38,491 nt of DNA from Gordonia sp. OPL2 (GTDB lineage Bacteria > Actinomycetota > Actinomycetes > Mycobacteriales > Mycobacteriaceae): NCBI RefSeq assembly GCF_003797825.1, contig NZ_RKME01000042.1, positions 1 through 38,491 of the forward strand, in the 5' to 3' direction. A model generated the notes under the pieces. That model was not told the origin of the DNA and did not search any database. It saw only the letters and a list, made by a program, of their open reading frames with translations. Positions 7,528-15,403 of this stretch are shown piece by piece. How positions within the stretch are numbered: the first letter of the stretch is position 1; each line of letters opens with the position of its first letter. The position numbers were made by a program, and so were the translations under genes.

Positions 7528-8679
7528 TCAGATCCCACCCCGGGCGACGAGCTGCCCGGCGATCACGTTGCGCTGGATCTCGTTGGTCCCCTCGCCGACG
7601 ATCATCAAGGGCGCGTCCCGGAAGTACCGCTCGACGTCGAACTCGGTCGAATACCCGTAGCCGCCATGGATTCGCACTGCGTCGAGCGCGATCTCCATCG
7701 CGATCTCCGAGGCGTACAGCTTGGCCATGCCCGCCTCCATGTCGCATCGCTCGCCACGGTCGTACTGCTCGGCGGCGTGCCAGGTCAACTGCCGGGCCGC
7801 GGTCAGCTTCGTGGCCATGTCGGCCAGATAGTTGCCGATCGACTGGTGCTTCCAGATCGGCTGGCCGAACGACTCCCGCTGCTGGGCGTAGGCCAGCGAG
7901 TCCTCCAGCGCCGCGGTGGCCACACCCAGGGCGCGACACGCGACCTGGATTCGGCCGGTCTCGAGACCCTTCATCATCTGACCGAATCCCTTGCCGGGCA
8001 CCGCTCCCAGAATCGCCGACGTCGGCACCCGGTAACCATCGAAGGACAGCTCGCAGCTCTCGACACCCTTGTATCCGAGCTTCGGCAGATCCCGCGACAC
8101 CGTCAGCCCCGGACCGTGCTCGCACAGCACGATCGAGATCCCGCGGTGTCGCGGCTGCGCCGTCGGGTCGGTCTTGCACAGCAACGCGATCAGACCCGAT
8201 CGCCGCGCATTGCTGATCCATGTCTTCGATCCCGAGATCACCAGATCGCCGTCGTCTTCACGTGCGAGGGTCGCCATGTTCTGCAGATCCGAGCCGCCTC
8301 CGGGCTCGGTCAGTGCCATCGTCGCCCGCATCTCACCGGTCGCCATGCGCGGCAGATACTGCTGCTTCTGCTCCTCCGTGCCGAACAGCGTCAGCAATTT
8401 CGCCACCACCGTGTGGCCGCCCATCGCTCCGGCCAAGCTCATCCAACCGCGGGCGAGTTCCTGCGTGACCTGCGCGTAGCACGGCATCGAGACCGGCGAA
8501 CCGCCGTACGCCTCGGGTACCGCCAGCCCATAGATGCCGATCTGCTTCATCTGCTCGATCCACTTCTCGGGGTACTCGTTGGCGTGCTCGACCTCTTGCA
8601 CCGTCGGTTTGACGTCGCGGTCGACGAACGCGCGCACGGTCTCGACGAGGAACGACTCTTCGGCGTTCAGGCTGCTCAT
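7528..8679 (-). CDS. Acyl-CoA dehydrogenase
   Basis: A 383-residue FAD acyl-CoA dehydrogenase of normal length with the three-domain layout: N-terminal helices (1-115), beta domain with 'MALTEPGGGSDL' and 'ISGSKTWISNA' (about 120-225), and C-terminal helices. The catalytic base is expected at Glu363 in 'GEGTNEIQR'. It would make an alpha,beta-unsaturated CoA ester, passing electrons to ETF. It is divergent from the CitE-like lyase, MaoC and CaiB operon and next to the GntR gene, so it may supply the enoyl-CoA substrate of that operon; the residues do not reveal the chain. A strong TTGACA/TAAATA promoter lies upstream. Confidence 0.9.
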   Translation of the reverse strand: MSSLNAEESFLVETVRAFVDRDVKPTVQEVEHANEYPEKWIEQMKQIGIYGLAVPEAYGGSPVSMPCYAQVTQELARGWMSLAGAMGGHTVVAKLLTLFGTEEQKQQYLPRMATGEMRATMALTEPGGGSDLQNMATLAREDDGDLVISGSKTWISNARRSGLIALLCKTDPTAQPRHRGISIVLCEHGPGLTVSRDLPKLGYKGVESCELSFDGYRVPTSAILGAVPGKGFGQMMKGLETGRIQVACRALGVATAALEDSLAYAQQRESFGQPIWKHQSIGNYLADMATKLTAARQLTWHAAEQYDRGERCDMEAGMAKLYASEIAMEIALDAVRIHGGYGYSTEFDVERYFRDAPLMIVGEGTNEIQRNVIAGQLVARGGI

Positions 8680-8736
8680 GGACCCACCTCACGGGAGACT
8701 GAGCCAGGCATGTCCCGGCCCTGATTTGTACGGCCA

Positions 8737-8764
8737 TATTTACGCCCAGTGGCGACGCTGTCAA
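8737..8764 (-). promoter_or_regulatory. Sigma70-type promoter of the acyl-CoA dehydrogenase
   Basis: On the minus strand a perfect -35 TTGACA (8759-8764) is followed after 16 bases by TAAATA (8737-8742). The dehydrogenase ATG is about 57 bases downstream, with a GAGGTGG ribosome binding site. This is the most consensus-like housekeeping promoter in the window. Confidence 0.6.
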
Positions 8765-8894
8765 GAGCGAGCCGGACCCGCGCGCCTCGTGAACAGCGCC
8801 ACCACCGCCCTTTCGCCACCGCAGGAGGTCTGGTAATAGTCTTCGTGAACAGGATTTGGCCGCACATTTGTTTCCGCCAGGGATTGAGGATCTC

Positions 8895-9740
8895 GTGCAC
8901 ACACACCCACGACGCGCGGTGCTGGTGGCCCCGGCGTCCGACGACCGCAAAGCCCGCAAGGCCCTCGCCTCCACCGCCGACGAGGTCGTCCTCGACCTCG
9001 AGGACGCGGTGACCGCGGACAACAAGTCGTCGGCGCGCGCTGCGGCGGCGGCCCTCGTCGCGGAATTCGGCGGCCGCCGACCGGTCTCCATCCGGATCAA
9101 CGCGTTCGACACCGAGTGGTTCGACGCCGACGTCGCCGCCTGTGCTGACATGGGATCGTCGCTCGCGTCACTGGTCCTGCCCAAGGCCGAGTCGGTCAGC
9201 CACCTCGCCGAGGCCGATCGACTCCTCGGCGACGCCCCCGCCCGACTCCAGATCCTGGTCGAGACGCCGACCGGCATCCGCGACATCGGACCGATCTGTA
9301 GCGGCTCCGGCCGGCTCGATGCCGTTATCATCGGATATGCCGATCTCGGTGCAACGCTGGGACGTTCGTCGTCCGCACCGCAATCGGTGTGGCATCCGAT
9401 CCAGGACACCGTGCTGGTCGCGGCCCGCGCCGGCGGGGTCTCCGTCATCGACGGACCGCACCTCACCATCGCCGACGACGACTCGTTCAGGAACGCCAAG
9501 ACGTGGGTCCGCGACCTCGGGTTCGACGGCACCTGGGTCATCCACCCCGCCCAGATCGACTCCGCCACCGAGATCTTCACCCCGGATCCTGAGGCCGTGG
9601 CGGATGCCCGCCGTGTGCTGGCGGCACTCGACGAGGCCGCCGCCCGCGGTGACGGTGCGGCCAAGCTCGACGGTCGGATGCTCGACGAGGCGCTGGCGGT
9701 CTCCGCACGCCGCGTGCTGGCGAAGGCCGGATCGGCATGA
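8895..9740 (+). CDS. CitE-like CoA-ester lyase (HpcH/HpaI aldolase family)
   Basis: A 281-residue protein of the CitE/malyl-CoA lyase family, which cleaves or forms 3-hydroxy-acyl-CoA dicarboxylates such as malyl-, methylmalyl- or citramalyl-CoA. Family signatures are 'VVLDLEDAV' (residues 32-40), Arg67 in 'SIRINA', and the Mg ligands Glu123 in 'LVETPTG' and Asp150 in 'YADLG'. I start at the GTG at 8895, six bases after GAGGA, rather than the in-frame TTG at 8856. The stop overlaps the start of the MaoC gene (ATGA). Together with the next two genes it suggests degradation of a branched C5 dicarboxyl-CoA, with glyoxylate plus propionyl-CoA or pyruvate plus acetyl-CoA as products; the substrate is inferred. 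Confidence 0.85.
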   Translation: MHTHPRRAVLVAPASDDRKARKALASTADEVVLDLEDAVTADNKSSARAAAAALVAEFGGRRPVSIRINAFDTEWFDADVAACADMGSSLASLVLPKAESVSHLAEADRLLGDAPARLQILVETPTGIRDIGPICSGSGRLDAVIIGYADLGATLGRSSSAPQSVWHPIQDTVLVAARAGGVSVIDGPHLTIADDDSFRNAKTWVRDLGFDGTWVIHPAQIDSATEIFTPDPEAVADARRVLAALDEAAARGDGAAKLDGRMLDEALAVSARRVLAKAGSA

Positions 9741-10744
9741 GCGATCGGACGATCCCGGTCGGTGGGCCCTATTTCGACGAACTCACCGTCGGGCAGACCT
9801 TCGACGACGCGCCGTCGGTGACCATCACGTCCGGTCTGGCTGCTGTGCACCAGTCGATTCTGGGCGATCGCCTACGGCTGCCCCTCGACGTCACACTGAG
9901 CACTCGCGTGACGGGGCGCCCCTGCACCGTCGCGCACCCCGGTCTCGTCACCGATCTCGCGATCGGACAGTCGACCCTGGCCACCCATCACGTCAAGGCG
10001 AACCTCTTCTATCGCGGCCTGCGCATCCTGAGCACACCTCACGTCGGCGACACGCTCACCACGACCACCGAAGTGGTCGGGCTGAAGGAGAATTCGGCGA
10101 AACCGGGCCGGGCGCCGACCGGACTCGCCGCGCTGCACATGGTGACGGTCGACCAGGACGGGACCGCGGTCCTCGACTTCTTCCGCTGCGCGATGTTGCC
10201 GCTGAGCCCGTCCCCCGATCCAGGACGGACCCCACCCGCCGACGACCTGTCGGCGATCGGAGCCGATGCGTCCGTCGAGCCCGTCCTTCCCGCATGGGAC
10301 CTGTCGGCCTACCGTGAAACCGTTCGCGGGCAGCATTTCTCCCCCGACCTCGCCGGCACGGCGTTCACCTCGAGCGGCGACGTGGTGTCGAGCGCGCCCG
10401 AACTCGCCCGTCTCACCATGAACATCGCCGCCACTCATCACGACGAACGGGTGGGCGCCCAGGGCCGCCTGGTCTACGGCGGCCACACGATCGGCCTCGC
10501 GCTCGCCCAGGCCACCCGCGCGCTTCCCACCATGGTGACCGTGCTCGGGTGGGAATCCTGCGATCACACCGGCCCGGTGCACGAGTCCGACACCCTGTCG
10601 AGCACGCTGCATGTCGAATCGGCGACACCGCTGCCCGACGGCGGCGGCATCCTCGGCCTGCGGTCGCTGGTCGTCGTCCACGAATCCGACGACGGATCAC
10701 CGCGACCCGTCCTCGACTGGCGCTTTTGCGCCCTCATGGCCTGA
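9737..10744 (+). CDS. MaoC-like double-hotdog hydratase (mesaconyl-CoA hydratase type)
   Basis: A 335-residue protein with two MaoC-type hotdog halves. The first half ends 'VGLKENSAKPGR' and the second contains 'THHDERVGAQGRLVYGGHTIGLALAQ' and 'GWESCDHTGPVHESDTL'. These match my memory of the Mch/mesaconyl-CoA hydratase (beta-methylmalyl-CoA dehydratase) subgroup better than the short R-specific enoyl-CoA hydratases, and the usual single-hotdog hydratase motif is absent from the first half. The start overlaps the lyase stop by four bases, so the two are coupled; the CoA-transferase follows 35 bases later. Hydration of mesaconyl-CoA to a 3-hydroxy acid would feed the lyase directly. Specific activity is inferred from resemblance and context. 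Confidence 0.8.
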   Translation: MSDRTIPVGGPYFDELTVGQTFDDAPSVTITSGLAAVHQSILGDRLRLPLDVTLSTRVTGRPCTVAHPGLVTDLAIGQSTLATHHVKANLFYRGLRILSTPHVGDTLTTTTEVVGLKENSAKPGRAPTGLAALHMVTVDQDGTAVLDFFRCAMLPLSPSPDPGRTPPADDLSAIGADASVEPVLPAWDLSAYRETVRGQHFSPDLAGTAFTSSGDVVSSAPELARLTMNIAATHHDERVGAQGRLVYGGHTIGLALAQATRALPTMVTVLGWESCDHTGPVHESDTLSSTLHVESATPLPDGGGILGLRSLVVVHESDDGSPRPVLDWRFCALMA

Positions 10745-10779
10745 TCCGGACCACGCGACGTCCCGAAGGAGAAGTCACT

Positions 10780-11919
10780 GTGCCCACCACCGATAAACCG
10801 CTGGCCGGCCTCCGCATCGTCGAGGTGTCGAGCTTCGTCGCATCGCCGCTCGCCGGACTCACGCTGTCGCAGCTGGGTGCCGACGTGACCCGCGTCGACC
10901 CGATCGGCGGGGCCGCCGACGTGCACCGCTGGCCCGTCACCGCCGACGGCGAGTCGATCTACTGGACCGGACTGAACAAGGGAAAGCACTCCCGCACAGT
11001 CGATCTCCGAAGTGAGGAAGGCCAGGAGACGGTGCGCCGCCTGGTCACCGCCCCCGGCGAGGGCGGTGGCATCCTCCTCACCAATCAGGCGGGCCGATCG
11101 TGGATGAGCCATGAGAGCCTGGCCGCACTGCGGCCCGACGTGATCACCGTCGAGATCCTCGGCCGCACCGACGGCACACCGGGCGTCGACTACACCGTCA
11201 ACGCAGGACTCGGCTTCCCGATGATCACCGGTCCCGTCGATCACGCGGGCGTCGTGAATCACGTCCTCCCCGCCTGGGACATCGCATGTGGACTGTATGC
11301 GGCACTGGCCATCTCGTCCGCGGTCCGCCGGCGGGAGCGAACCGGTGTCGGCGCGCGCATCTCGTTGCCCCTCGAGGACACCGCTCTGTCCATCGCGAGC
11401 ACCCTCGGCTACCTGACGGAGCCGCAGGTTACCGGTCACGGGCGCGAAGGTACCGGCAACGCCGTCTACGGCACGTTCGGCACAGATGTGGCGACCTCCG
11501 ACGGCGGCCGCTTCATGCTCGTCGCCCTCACCCCGCGTCACTTCCGTGACCTCGTCGAGCTCACCGGGGTCGCCGATGCGGTCGCCGCTGTCGAGACCGC
11601 ACTGGATGCCGACTTCCGTTCCGAGGCAGATCGATTCACCCACCGTGCGGTTCTGACTGCGCTCATCGAGCCGTGGTTCGCACGGCACACGTCGGCGGAG
11701 GCCACCGCCGCGCTGACATCGTCGTCGGTGCTGTGGGAGCAGTACCGGAGTTTCTCCGACGTCGTCGACTCCGGCGTGCTCTCGTCCAATCCGATGTTCG
11801 CCGAACTCGATCAGCCCGGCATCGGTCGCTTCCTGGCCGCAGGACACCCGGCATCGTTCGACGGCGAGCACTACTTCACCGGCCCCGCATCTGAATTGGG
11901 CGCAGACAACGAGCGATAG
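10780..11919 (+). CDS. Family III CoA-transferase, mesaconyl-CoA isomerase-like
   Basis: A 379-residue CaiB/BaiF-family protein beginning at a GTG eight bases after AAGGAG. The expected catalytic aspartate is Asp137 in 'GVDYTVNAGLG'. The stretches 'FVASPLAGLTLSQLGADVTRVD', 'WTGLNKGKHS' and 'MITGPVDHAGVVNHVLPAWDI' closely resemble, from memory, the intramolecular mesaconyl-CoA C1-C4 CoA-transferase (Mct, 2-methylfumaryl-CoA isomerase) of the 3-hydroxypropionate bicycle, and differ from ordinary CaiB proteins such as the neighbour at 12063. It is third in the operon with a CitE-like lyase and MaoC hydratase, the partner enzymes of Mct in known pathways. A hairpin overlaps its stop codon. Confidence 0.8.
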   Translation: MPTTDKPLAGLRIVEVSSFVASPLAGLTLSQLGADVTRVDPIGGAADVHRWPVTADGESIYWTGLNKGKHSRTVDLRSEEGQETVRRLVTAPGEGGGILLTNQAGRSWMSHESLAALRPDVITVEILGRTDGTPGVDYTVNAGLGFPMITGPVDHAGVVNHVLPAWDIACGLYAALAISSAVRRRERTGVGARISLPLEDTALSIASTLGYLTEPQVTGHGREGTGNAVYGTFGTDVATSDGGRFMLVALTPRHFRDLVELTGVADAVAAVETALDADFRSEADRFTHRAVLTALIEPWFARHTSAEATAALTSSSVLWEQYRSFSDVVDSGVLSSNPMFAELDQPGIGRFLAAGHPASFDGEHYFTGPASELGADNER

Positions 11920-11932
11920 GGCGCACGCCCTA
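11917..11932. terminator. Palindrome at end of the CoA-ester operon
   Basis: TAGGGCG and CGCCCTA are perfect arms around CA and begin at the stop codon of the CoA-transferase. No T tract follows. It probably ends the lyase-hydratase-transferase transcript and directly precedes a repeat cluster. Confidence 0.45.
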
Positions 11933-11938
11933 CGGTCT

Positions 11939-12036
11939 CTGATGAGCGAACTCGCGAGCTTATGCCGATCCCTGATGAGCGAACTCGCGAGCACATGCCG
12001 GTCCCTGAGGAGCGAGCTTGAGAGCGTCACGAAGGG
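11939..12036 (+). repeat. Three tandem copies of a 33-bp intergenic repeat
   Basis: Units at 11939-11971 and 11972-12004 each start CTGATGAGCGAACTCGCGAG and differ at only three or four positions. A third, diverged unit (12005-12036) starts CTGAGGAGCGAGCTTG. The third unit is the reverse complement, with two differences in 32 bases, of a copy at 38265-38296, so this is a dispersed family. The copies sit between two convergent CoA-transferase genes and code for nothing recognisable. Confidence 0.75.
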
Positions 12037-12062
12037 CCATCCCACCCACCCACCACGGCGAC

Positions 12063-13220
12063 CTACAACTCGATGCCCAGTTCGGCGAGGATGGCGTCGG
12101 TGTGTTCGCCCAGCGCAGGCACCGGACCCATCCGCATCTCGACGTCGGCGAAGGTCATCGGGGGAAGGACGGCACGGATCGGGCCGACCTCGGTGTCCAC
12201 CTCGCGCCACCGATCTCGTTGGGCCAGTTGCGGATGCGCGACGACACCGTCGAGTTCGCGGATCTCGGCGGCGGGCACGCCCGCGGCCGCGAGCCTCTCG
12301 TCGAGTTCGGCTGTCGAGAACCGTTTGGTCTCCGACGCGACCTCCGCATCGACCTCGGCCCGACGGCGCACGCGTTCGATGTTCGTGGCATACCGGGGAT
12401 CGGTGGCCAGCTCGGGGCGGCCGAGCACCTCGGTCACGAGAGCCCGCCAGCCGCGGTCGTTCTGGACACCGATGAGGATCTCACCGTCGGCGGTCGGATA
12501 GCGGTCGTACGGCACGATCGCCGCGTGTCCGACGCCGGATCGCGCGATCTGCCGGTCCCCGTAGAGGCGCATGTACATCGGATGACCCATCCACTCGACC
12601 GTGGCATCGAACATCGACACCGCCACCGCGGCGCCGACACCTGTCGTGCCGCGACGGACCAGTGCACCGAGGATGGATGTCACCGCGTACATCCCGGCGG
12701 CGATGTCAGATGTGGGGATGCCGGTCTTGGCCGCCTCGTCGGCGGTGCCGGTGACCGAGATGAGGCCCGCTTCCGCCTGCACCAGCATGTCGTAGGCCTT
12801 GCGTTCCCGGTACGGGCCCGCGTCCCCGTAGCCGGACATGTCCACCACGATCAGCCCGGGATGGTCGGCGCGTAGCTCCTGCGCGCCGAATCCCAGCCGG
12901 GTCGCGGCGCCCGGCGCCAGGTTCTGCAGGAACACATCGGACCGGTCGACGAGCGCACGCAGCGTCGACCGGCCCGACGGGGACTTCAGGTCGAGGGTCA
13001 GCGACTCCTTGCCGCGATTGAGCCACACGAAGTGCGACGCGAGCCCGTGCACGGCGTCGTCGTAGTCGCGGGCGAAGTCGCCCTCGCCGACGCGTTCCAC
13101 CTTGATGACCCGCGCGCCCATGTCGGCGAGATGACGGGTCGCCAGCGGTGCGGCGACCGCCTGTTCGAGTGCGACGACGGTGATCCCGTCGAGGGGCAGA
13201 GGCGGCTGGTCGACTGTCAC
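12063..13220 (-). CDS. Family III CoA-transferase (CaiB/BaiF)
   Basis: A 385-residue CoA-transferase counted from the GTG at 13220. It has the standard family order: 'GITVVALEQAVAAPLATRHLADMGARVIKVE' N-terminus, 'WLNRGKESLTLDLK' near residue 70, and the catalytic Asp144 in 'KAYDMLVQAEAGL'. It also has 'GVPAAEIRELDGVVAHPQL' and 'LGEHTDAILAELG' near the C-terminus. These enzymes move CoA between carboxylic acids without ATP. The protein is not closely similar to the transferase at 10780. It is divergent from the MBL-fold hydrolase across 184 bases that contain an inverted repeat. Donor and acceptor cannot be read from sequence. The start is not fully certain; an in-frame GTG lies slightly upstream. 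Confidence 0.88.
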   Translation of the reverse strand: MTVDQPPLPLDGITVVALEQAVAAPLATRHLADMGARVIKVERVGEGDFARDYDDAVHGLASHFVWLNRGKESLTLDLKSPSGRSTLRALVDRSDVFLQNLAPGAATRLGFGAQELRADHPGLIVVDMSGYGDAGPYRERKAYDMLVQAEAGLISVTGTADEAAKTGIPTSDIAAGMYAVTSILGALVRRGTTGVGAAVAVSMFDATVEWMGHPMYMRLYGDRQIARSGVGHAAIVPYDRYPTADGEILIGVQNDRGWRALVTEVLGRPELATDPRYATNIERVRRRAEVDAEVASETKRFSTAELDERLAAAGVPAAEIRELDGVVAHPQLAQRDRWREVDTEVGPIRAVLPPMTFADVEMRMGPVPALGEHTDAILAELGIEL

Positions 13221-13346
13221 CGGGCAACGATCACCCACCCCCGTCCGCACGTCAATGCCCTCTCCCGCGCGGCGCCATAGGCAGTTCCTCATCCGGTGAG
13301 AGCCGGACCGACTTTGAACGCGAACCGGCCGCATGATCGTATGGAA

Positions 13347-13361
13347 GTTGCGGTCCGCAAC
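13347..13361. promoter_or_regulatory. Perfect inverted repeat between divergent CoA-transferase and MBL genes
   Basis: GTTGCGG and CCGCAAC are perfect 7-base arms around one T. The site is 44 bases before the MBL start and 127 bases before the CoA-transferase start, so it could control either gene. The two LysR genes downstream are possible regulators; no evidence assigns it. Confidence 0.45.
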
Positions 13362-13404
13362 CGTCAACTGCGCGTGTGACCGCACCGAGCCGGTAGGAGG
13401 TGAG

Positions 13405-14463
13405 ATGACCACCATCGAGGTCACCGGTCATCGTCAGCAGGAGGCGTGGGCACAGAAGGTGCTGCCGCCCGTCGAAGAGGTACGTCCCGGACTGTGGTCC
13501 ATCCCCGTCCCGATGGGCCCCAACCCACTGCGCTACGTCCTCATCTACGCACTCGAGCTACCCGACGGCGTCGCCCTGATCGACACCGGCTGGAACGCCG
13601 ACGAATCGTGGGACGCCCTCGTCGACGGCCTGCACGCCATCGGTCACGACGTCACCGATGTCCGCCACGTGTCGATCACGCACCTGCACCCGGACCATTT
13701 CGGGCTGGTCCCCCGCCTGCTCGAGCACGTGGACCCGGTCCTCGCGATGCATCGCAACGACGCCCGCCACCTGCATCATGTCGACGACGCCGAGATCGAA
13801 CGGCAGATCGAGACCGCCCGCCGCGAACTCGAGAAGCTCGGCGCGCCCGACACGCTCGACAACGGGTTCCGTCAGATCGCGCGACTGCCCAAAGGCCGGG
13901 CGATGGACGTCGAACTCGAGCACGGCGACCCGCTCGACCTGCCCGGCTGGAACGTGCGGGCCCTGTGGACGCCCGGTCACACCGCCGGCCACCTGTGCTT
14001 CGTCGACGAGGACGCCGGGGTCATGTTCACCGGCGATCACCTGCTGCCGCGGATCAGTCCGAACGTGTCGACGAACGCCGTCCAGTCACACAATCCGCTC
14101 GCCGAATACCTCGTGTCGCTGGCGCACACCGAGCACGTCGGCGACCTCGAGGCGCTGCCGTCGCACGAGTACCGGTTCCGCGGTCTGGCCGACCGGGTGA
14201 CGGCACTGCTCGGTCACCACGAGGATCGGCTCGCCGAGATCGTGGCCGCGGTGCGAAAGGATCCGCAGAGCACCGCCTGGGAGATCACGCGGTCGGTCAC
14301 GTGGTCACGGCCCTTCGAACAGCTGTCGGTCGACCTGGCCCGGATGGCGATGCGGGAGACGCACGCACACCTCGTCGTCCTGCAACAACGCGGGACACTC
14401 ACACCGACAGAGGGCTCCCCGACCCGGTGGACCGTCACCGAGCCCACACCGTCGCAGCAGTAG
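13405..14463 (+). CDS. MBL-fold metallohydrolase
   Basis: A 352-residue metallo-beta-lactamase-fold protein. The metal motif HxHxDH is present as 'THLHPDHFG' (His93, His95, Asp97, His98), followed by 'TPGHTAGHLCF' and 'FTGDHLLPRIS', which supply the remaining ligands. A helical C-terminal domain (about 255-340) with a winged-helix look follows, as in LACTB2-like hydrolases. The start at 13405 follows a very strong GTAGGAGGTGAG ribosome binding site; the frame is open further upstream but without support. It is 61 bases ahead of a crotonase and probably co-transcribed. Thioester or lactone hydrolysis would fit an acyl-CoA cluster but is not shown. Confidence 0.87.
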   Translation: MTTIEVTGHRQQEAWAQKVLPPVEEVRPGLWSIPVPMGPNPLRYVLIYALELPDGVALIDTGWNADESWDALVDGLHAIGHDVTDVRHVSITHLHPDHFGLVPRLLEHVDPVLAMHRNDARHLHHVDDAEIERQIETARRELEKLGAPDTLDNGFRQIARLPKGRAMDVELEHGDPLDLPGWNVRALWTPGHTAGHLCFVDEDAGVMFTGDHLLPRISPNVSTNAVQSHNPLAEYLVSLAHTEHVGDLEALPSHEYRFRGLADRVTALLGHHEDRLAEIVAAVRKDPQSTAWEITRSVTWSRPFEQLSVDLARMAMRETHAHLVVLQQRGTLTPTEGSPTRWTVTEPTPSQQ

Positions 14464-14524
14464 GCGTCGCCGGACTCCTCCACAGCGTTCGATCTCACCC
14501 CACCCCGAGGACAGGAGCTCACCC

Positions 14525-15301
14525 ATGACCAGCTCACCCGACGCCGCAGTGCTCACCGAGTTCGCCGACGGTGTCGCCGTCATCACGATCAACCGACCGC
14601 AGGCCAAGAACGCGGTGAACCGGGACGTGGCCGTAGGCATCGCCGCTGCCGTCGACGAGCTGGAGTCCCGCGACGACCTGACCATCGGGATCCTGACCGG
14701 CGCGGGTGGGACGTTCTGCGCCGGAATGGATCTGAAGGCGTTCACCCGCGGCGAGGACGTCTCGCTGCCGGGACGCGGATTCGGCGGCCTCGCCGAGTCG
14801 CCCCCGACCAAGCCACTCATCGCGGCGGTCGAGGGGTGGGCCCTGGCCGGTGGCTGCGAACTCGCACTGACCGCGGATCTGATCGTCGCCGCCCGCGACG
14901 CCCGGTTCGGTCTCCCCGAGGTCAAGCGCGGACTCGCTGCCGCCGCGGGTGGTCTGCTGCGCCTCCCGAAGACGCTGCCCTATCAGCTGGCCATGGAGAT
15001 GGCGCTGACCGGGGAGCCGCTGAGTGCCGCCCGCGCCCACGAGTTCGGGCTGATCAACCGGCTGACCGAACCCGGCGACGCCCTCGCCGGCGCGCGCCAG
15101 TTGGCTGCGACGATCGCCGCCAACGGTCCACTCGCCGTGCGGGCGACCAAGCAGGTCATGTCGATGGCCATCCGCTACACCGACCCTGCGCTCATCAAGG
15201 AGCAGTGGCAGCATCTCGGACCGGTGTTCGCCTCGCAGGACGCACAGGAGGGTGCCATCGCGTTCGCCGAGAAGCGACCGCCCCGCTGGACCGGACAGTG
15301 A
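14525..15301 (+). CDS. Enoyl-CoA hydratase/isomerase (crotonase)
   Basis: A 258-residue crotonase of standard length. The oxyanion-hole segment 'AGGTFCAGMDLKAF' (about 60-73) and 'GWALAGGCELALTADLIVAA' are intact. Both glutamates used for water addition are present: Glu112 in 'GGCELA' and Glu132 in 'LPEVKRG'. True hydratase activity is therefore possible, unlike many crotonase paralogues. An AGGAG ribosome binding site lies eight bases before the ATG. It follows the MBL-fold gene and precedes two LysR regulators on the same strand. It is the only crotonase in this gene-dense beta-oxidation region, so it may serve several of the neighbouring acyl-CoA dehydrogenases. Confidence 0.9.
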   Translation: MTSSPDAAVLTEFADGVAVITINRPQAKNAVNRDVAVGIAAAVDELESRDDLTIGILTGAGGTFCAGMDLKAFTRGEDVSLPGRGFGGLAESPPTKPLIAAVEGWALAGGCELALTADLIVAARDARFGLPEVKRGLAAAAGGLLRLPKTLPYQLAMEMALTGEPLSAARAHEFGLINRLTEPGDALAGARQLAATIAANGPLAVRATKQVMSMAIRYTDPALIKEQWQHLGPVFASQDAQEGAIAFAEKRPPRWTGQ

Positions 15302-15369
15302 GACCGGCTGGGTCGGTGGGGTCCGTGCATGTCGCCCGCACCAGCTGACCGCAACCGCATGATGCCTCC

Positions 15370-15403
15370 GAACATGCGATGACCTCGAACGTACGATGAC
15401 CCC
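15370..15403 (+). repeat. Tandem 17-bp repeats at a LysR start, with leaderless -10 box
   Basis: GAACATGCGATGACCTC and GAACGTACGATGACCCC are adjacent 17-base copies differing at four positions. A weaker third copy may precede them at 15351. The second copy contains TACGAT (15392-15397), six bases before the GTG start at 15404, so it also looks like the -10 box of a leaderless mRNA. Direct repeats here could be an autoregulatory site for the LysR protein. Confidence 0.45.

Noticed and set aside
6802..8724. A 640-codon plus-strand frame across the GntR and acyl-CoA dehydrogenase genes
   Set aside because: It runs antisense to two clear protein families and has no recognisable domain.
11942..12040. 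A repeat-containing peptide encoded by the 33-bp tandem units
   Set aside because: The apparent coding comes only from the repeat period being a multiple of three; the repeat family is intergenic elsewhere.
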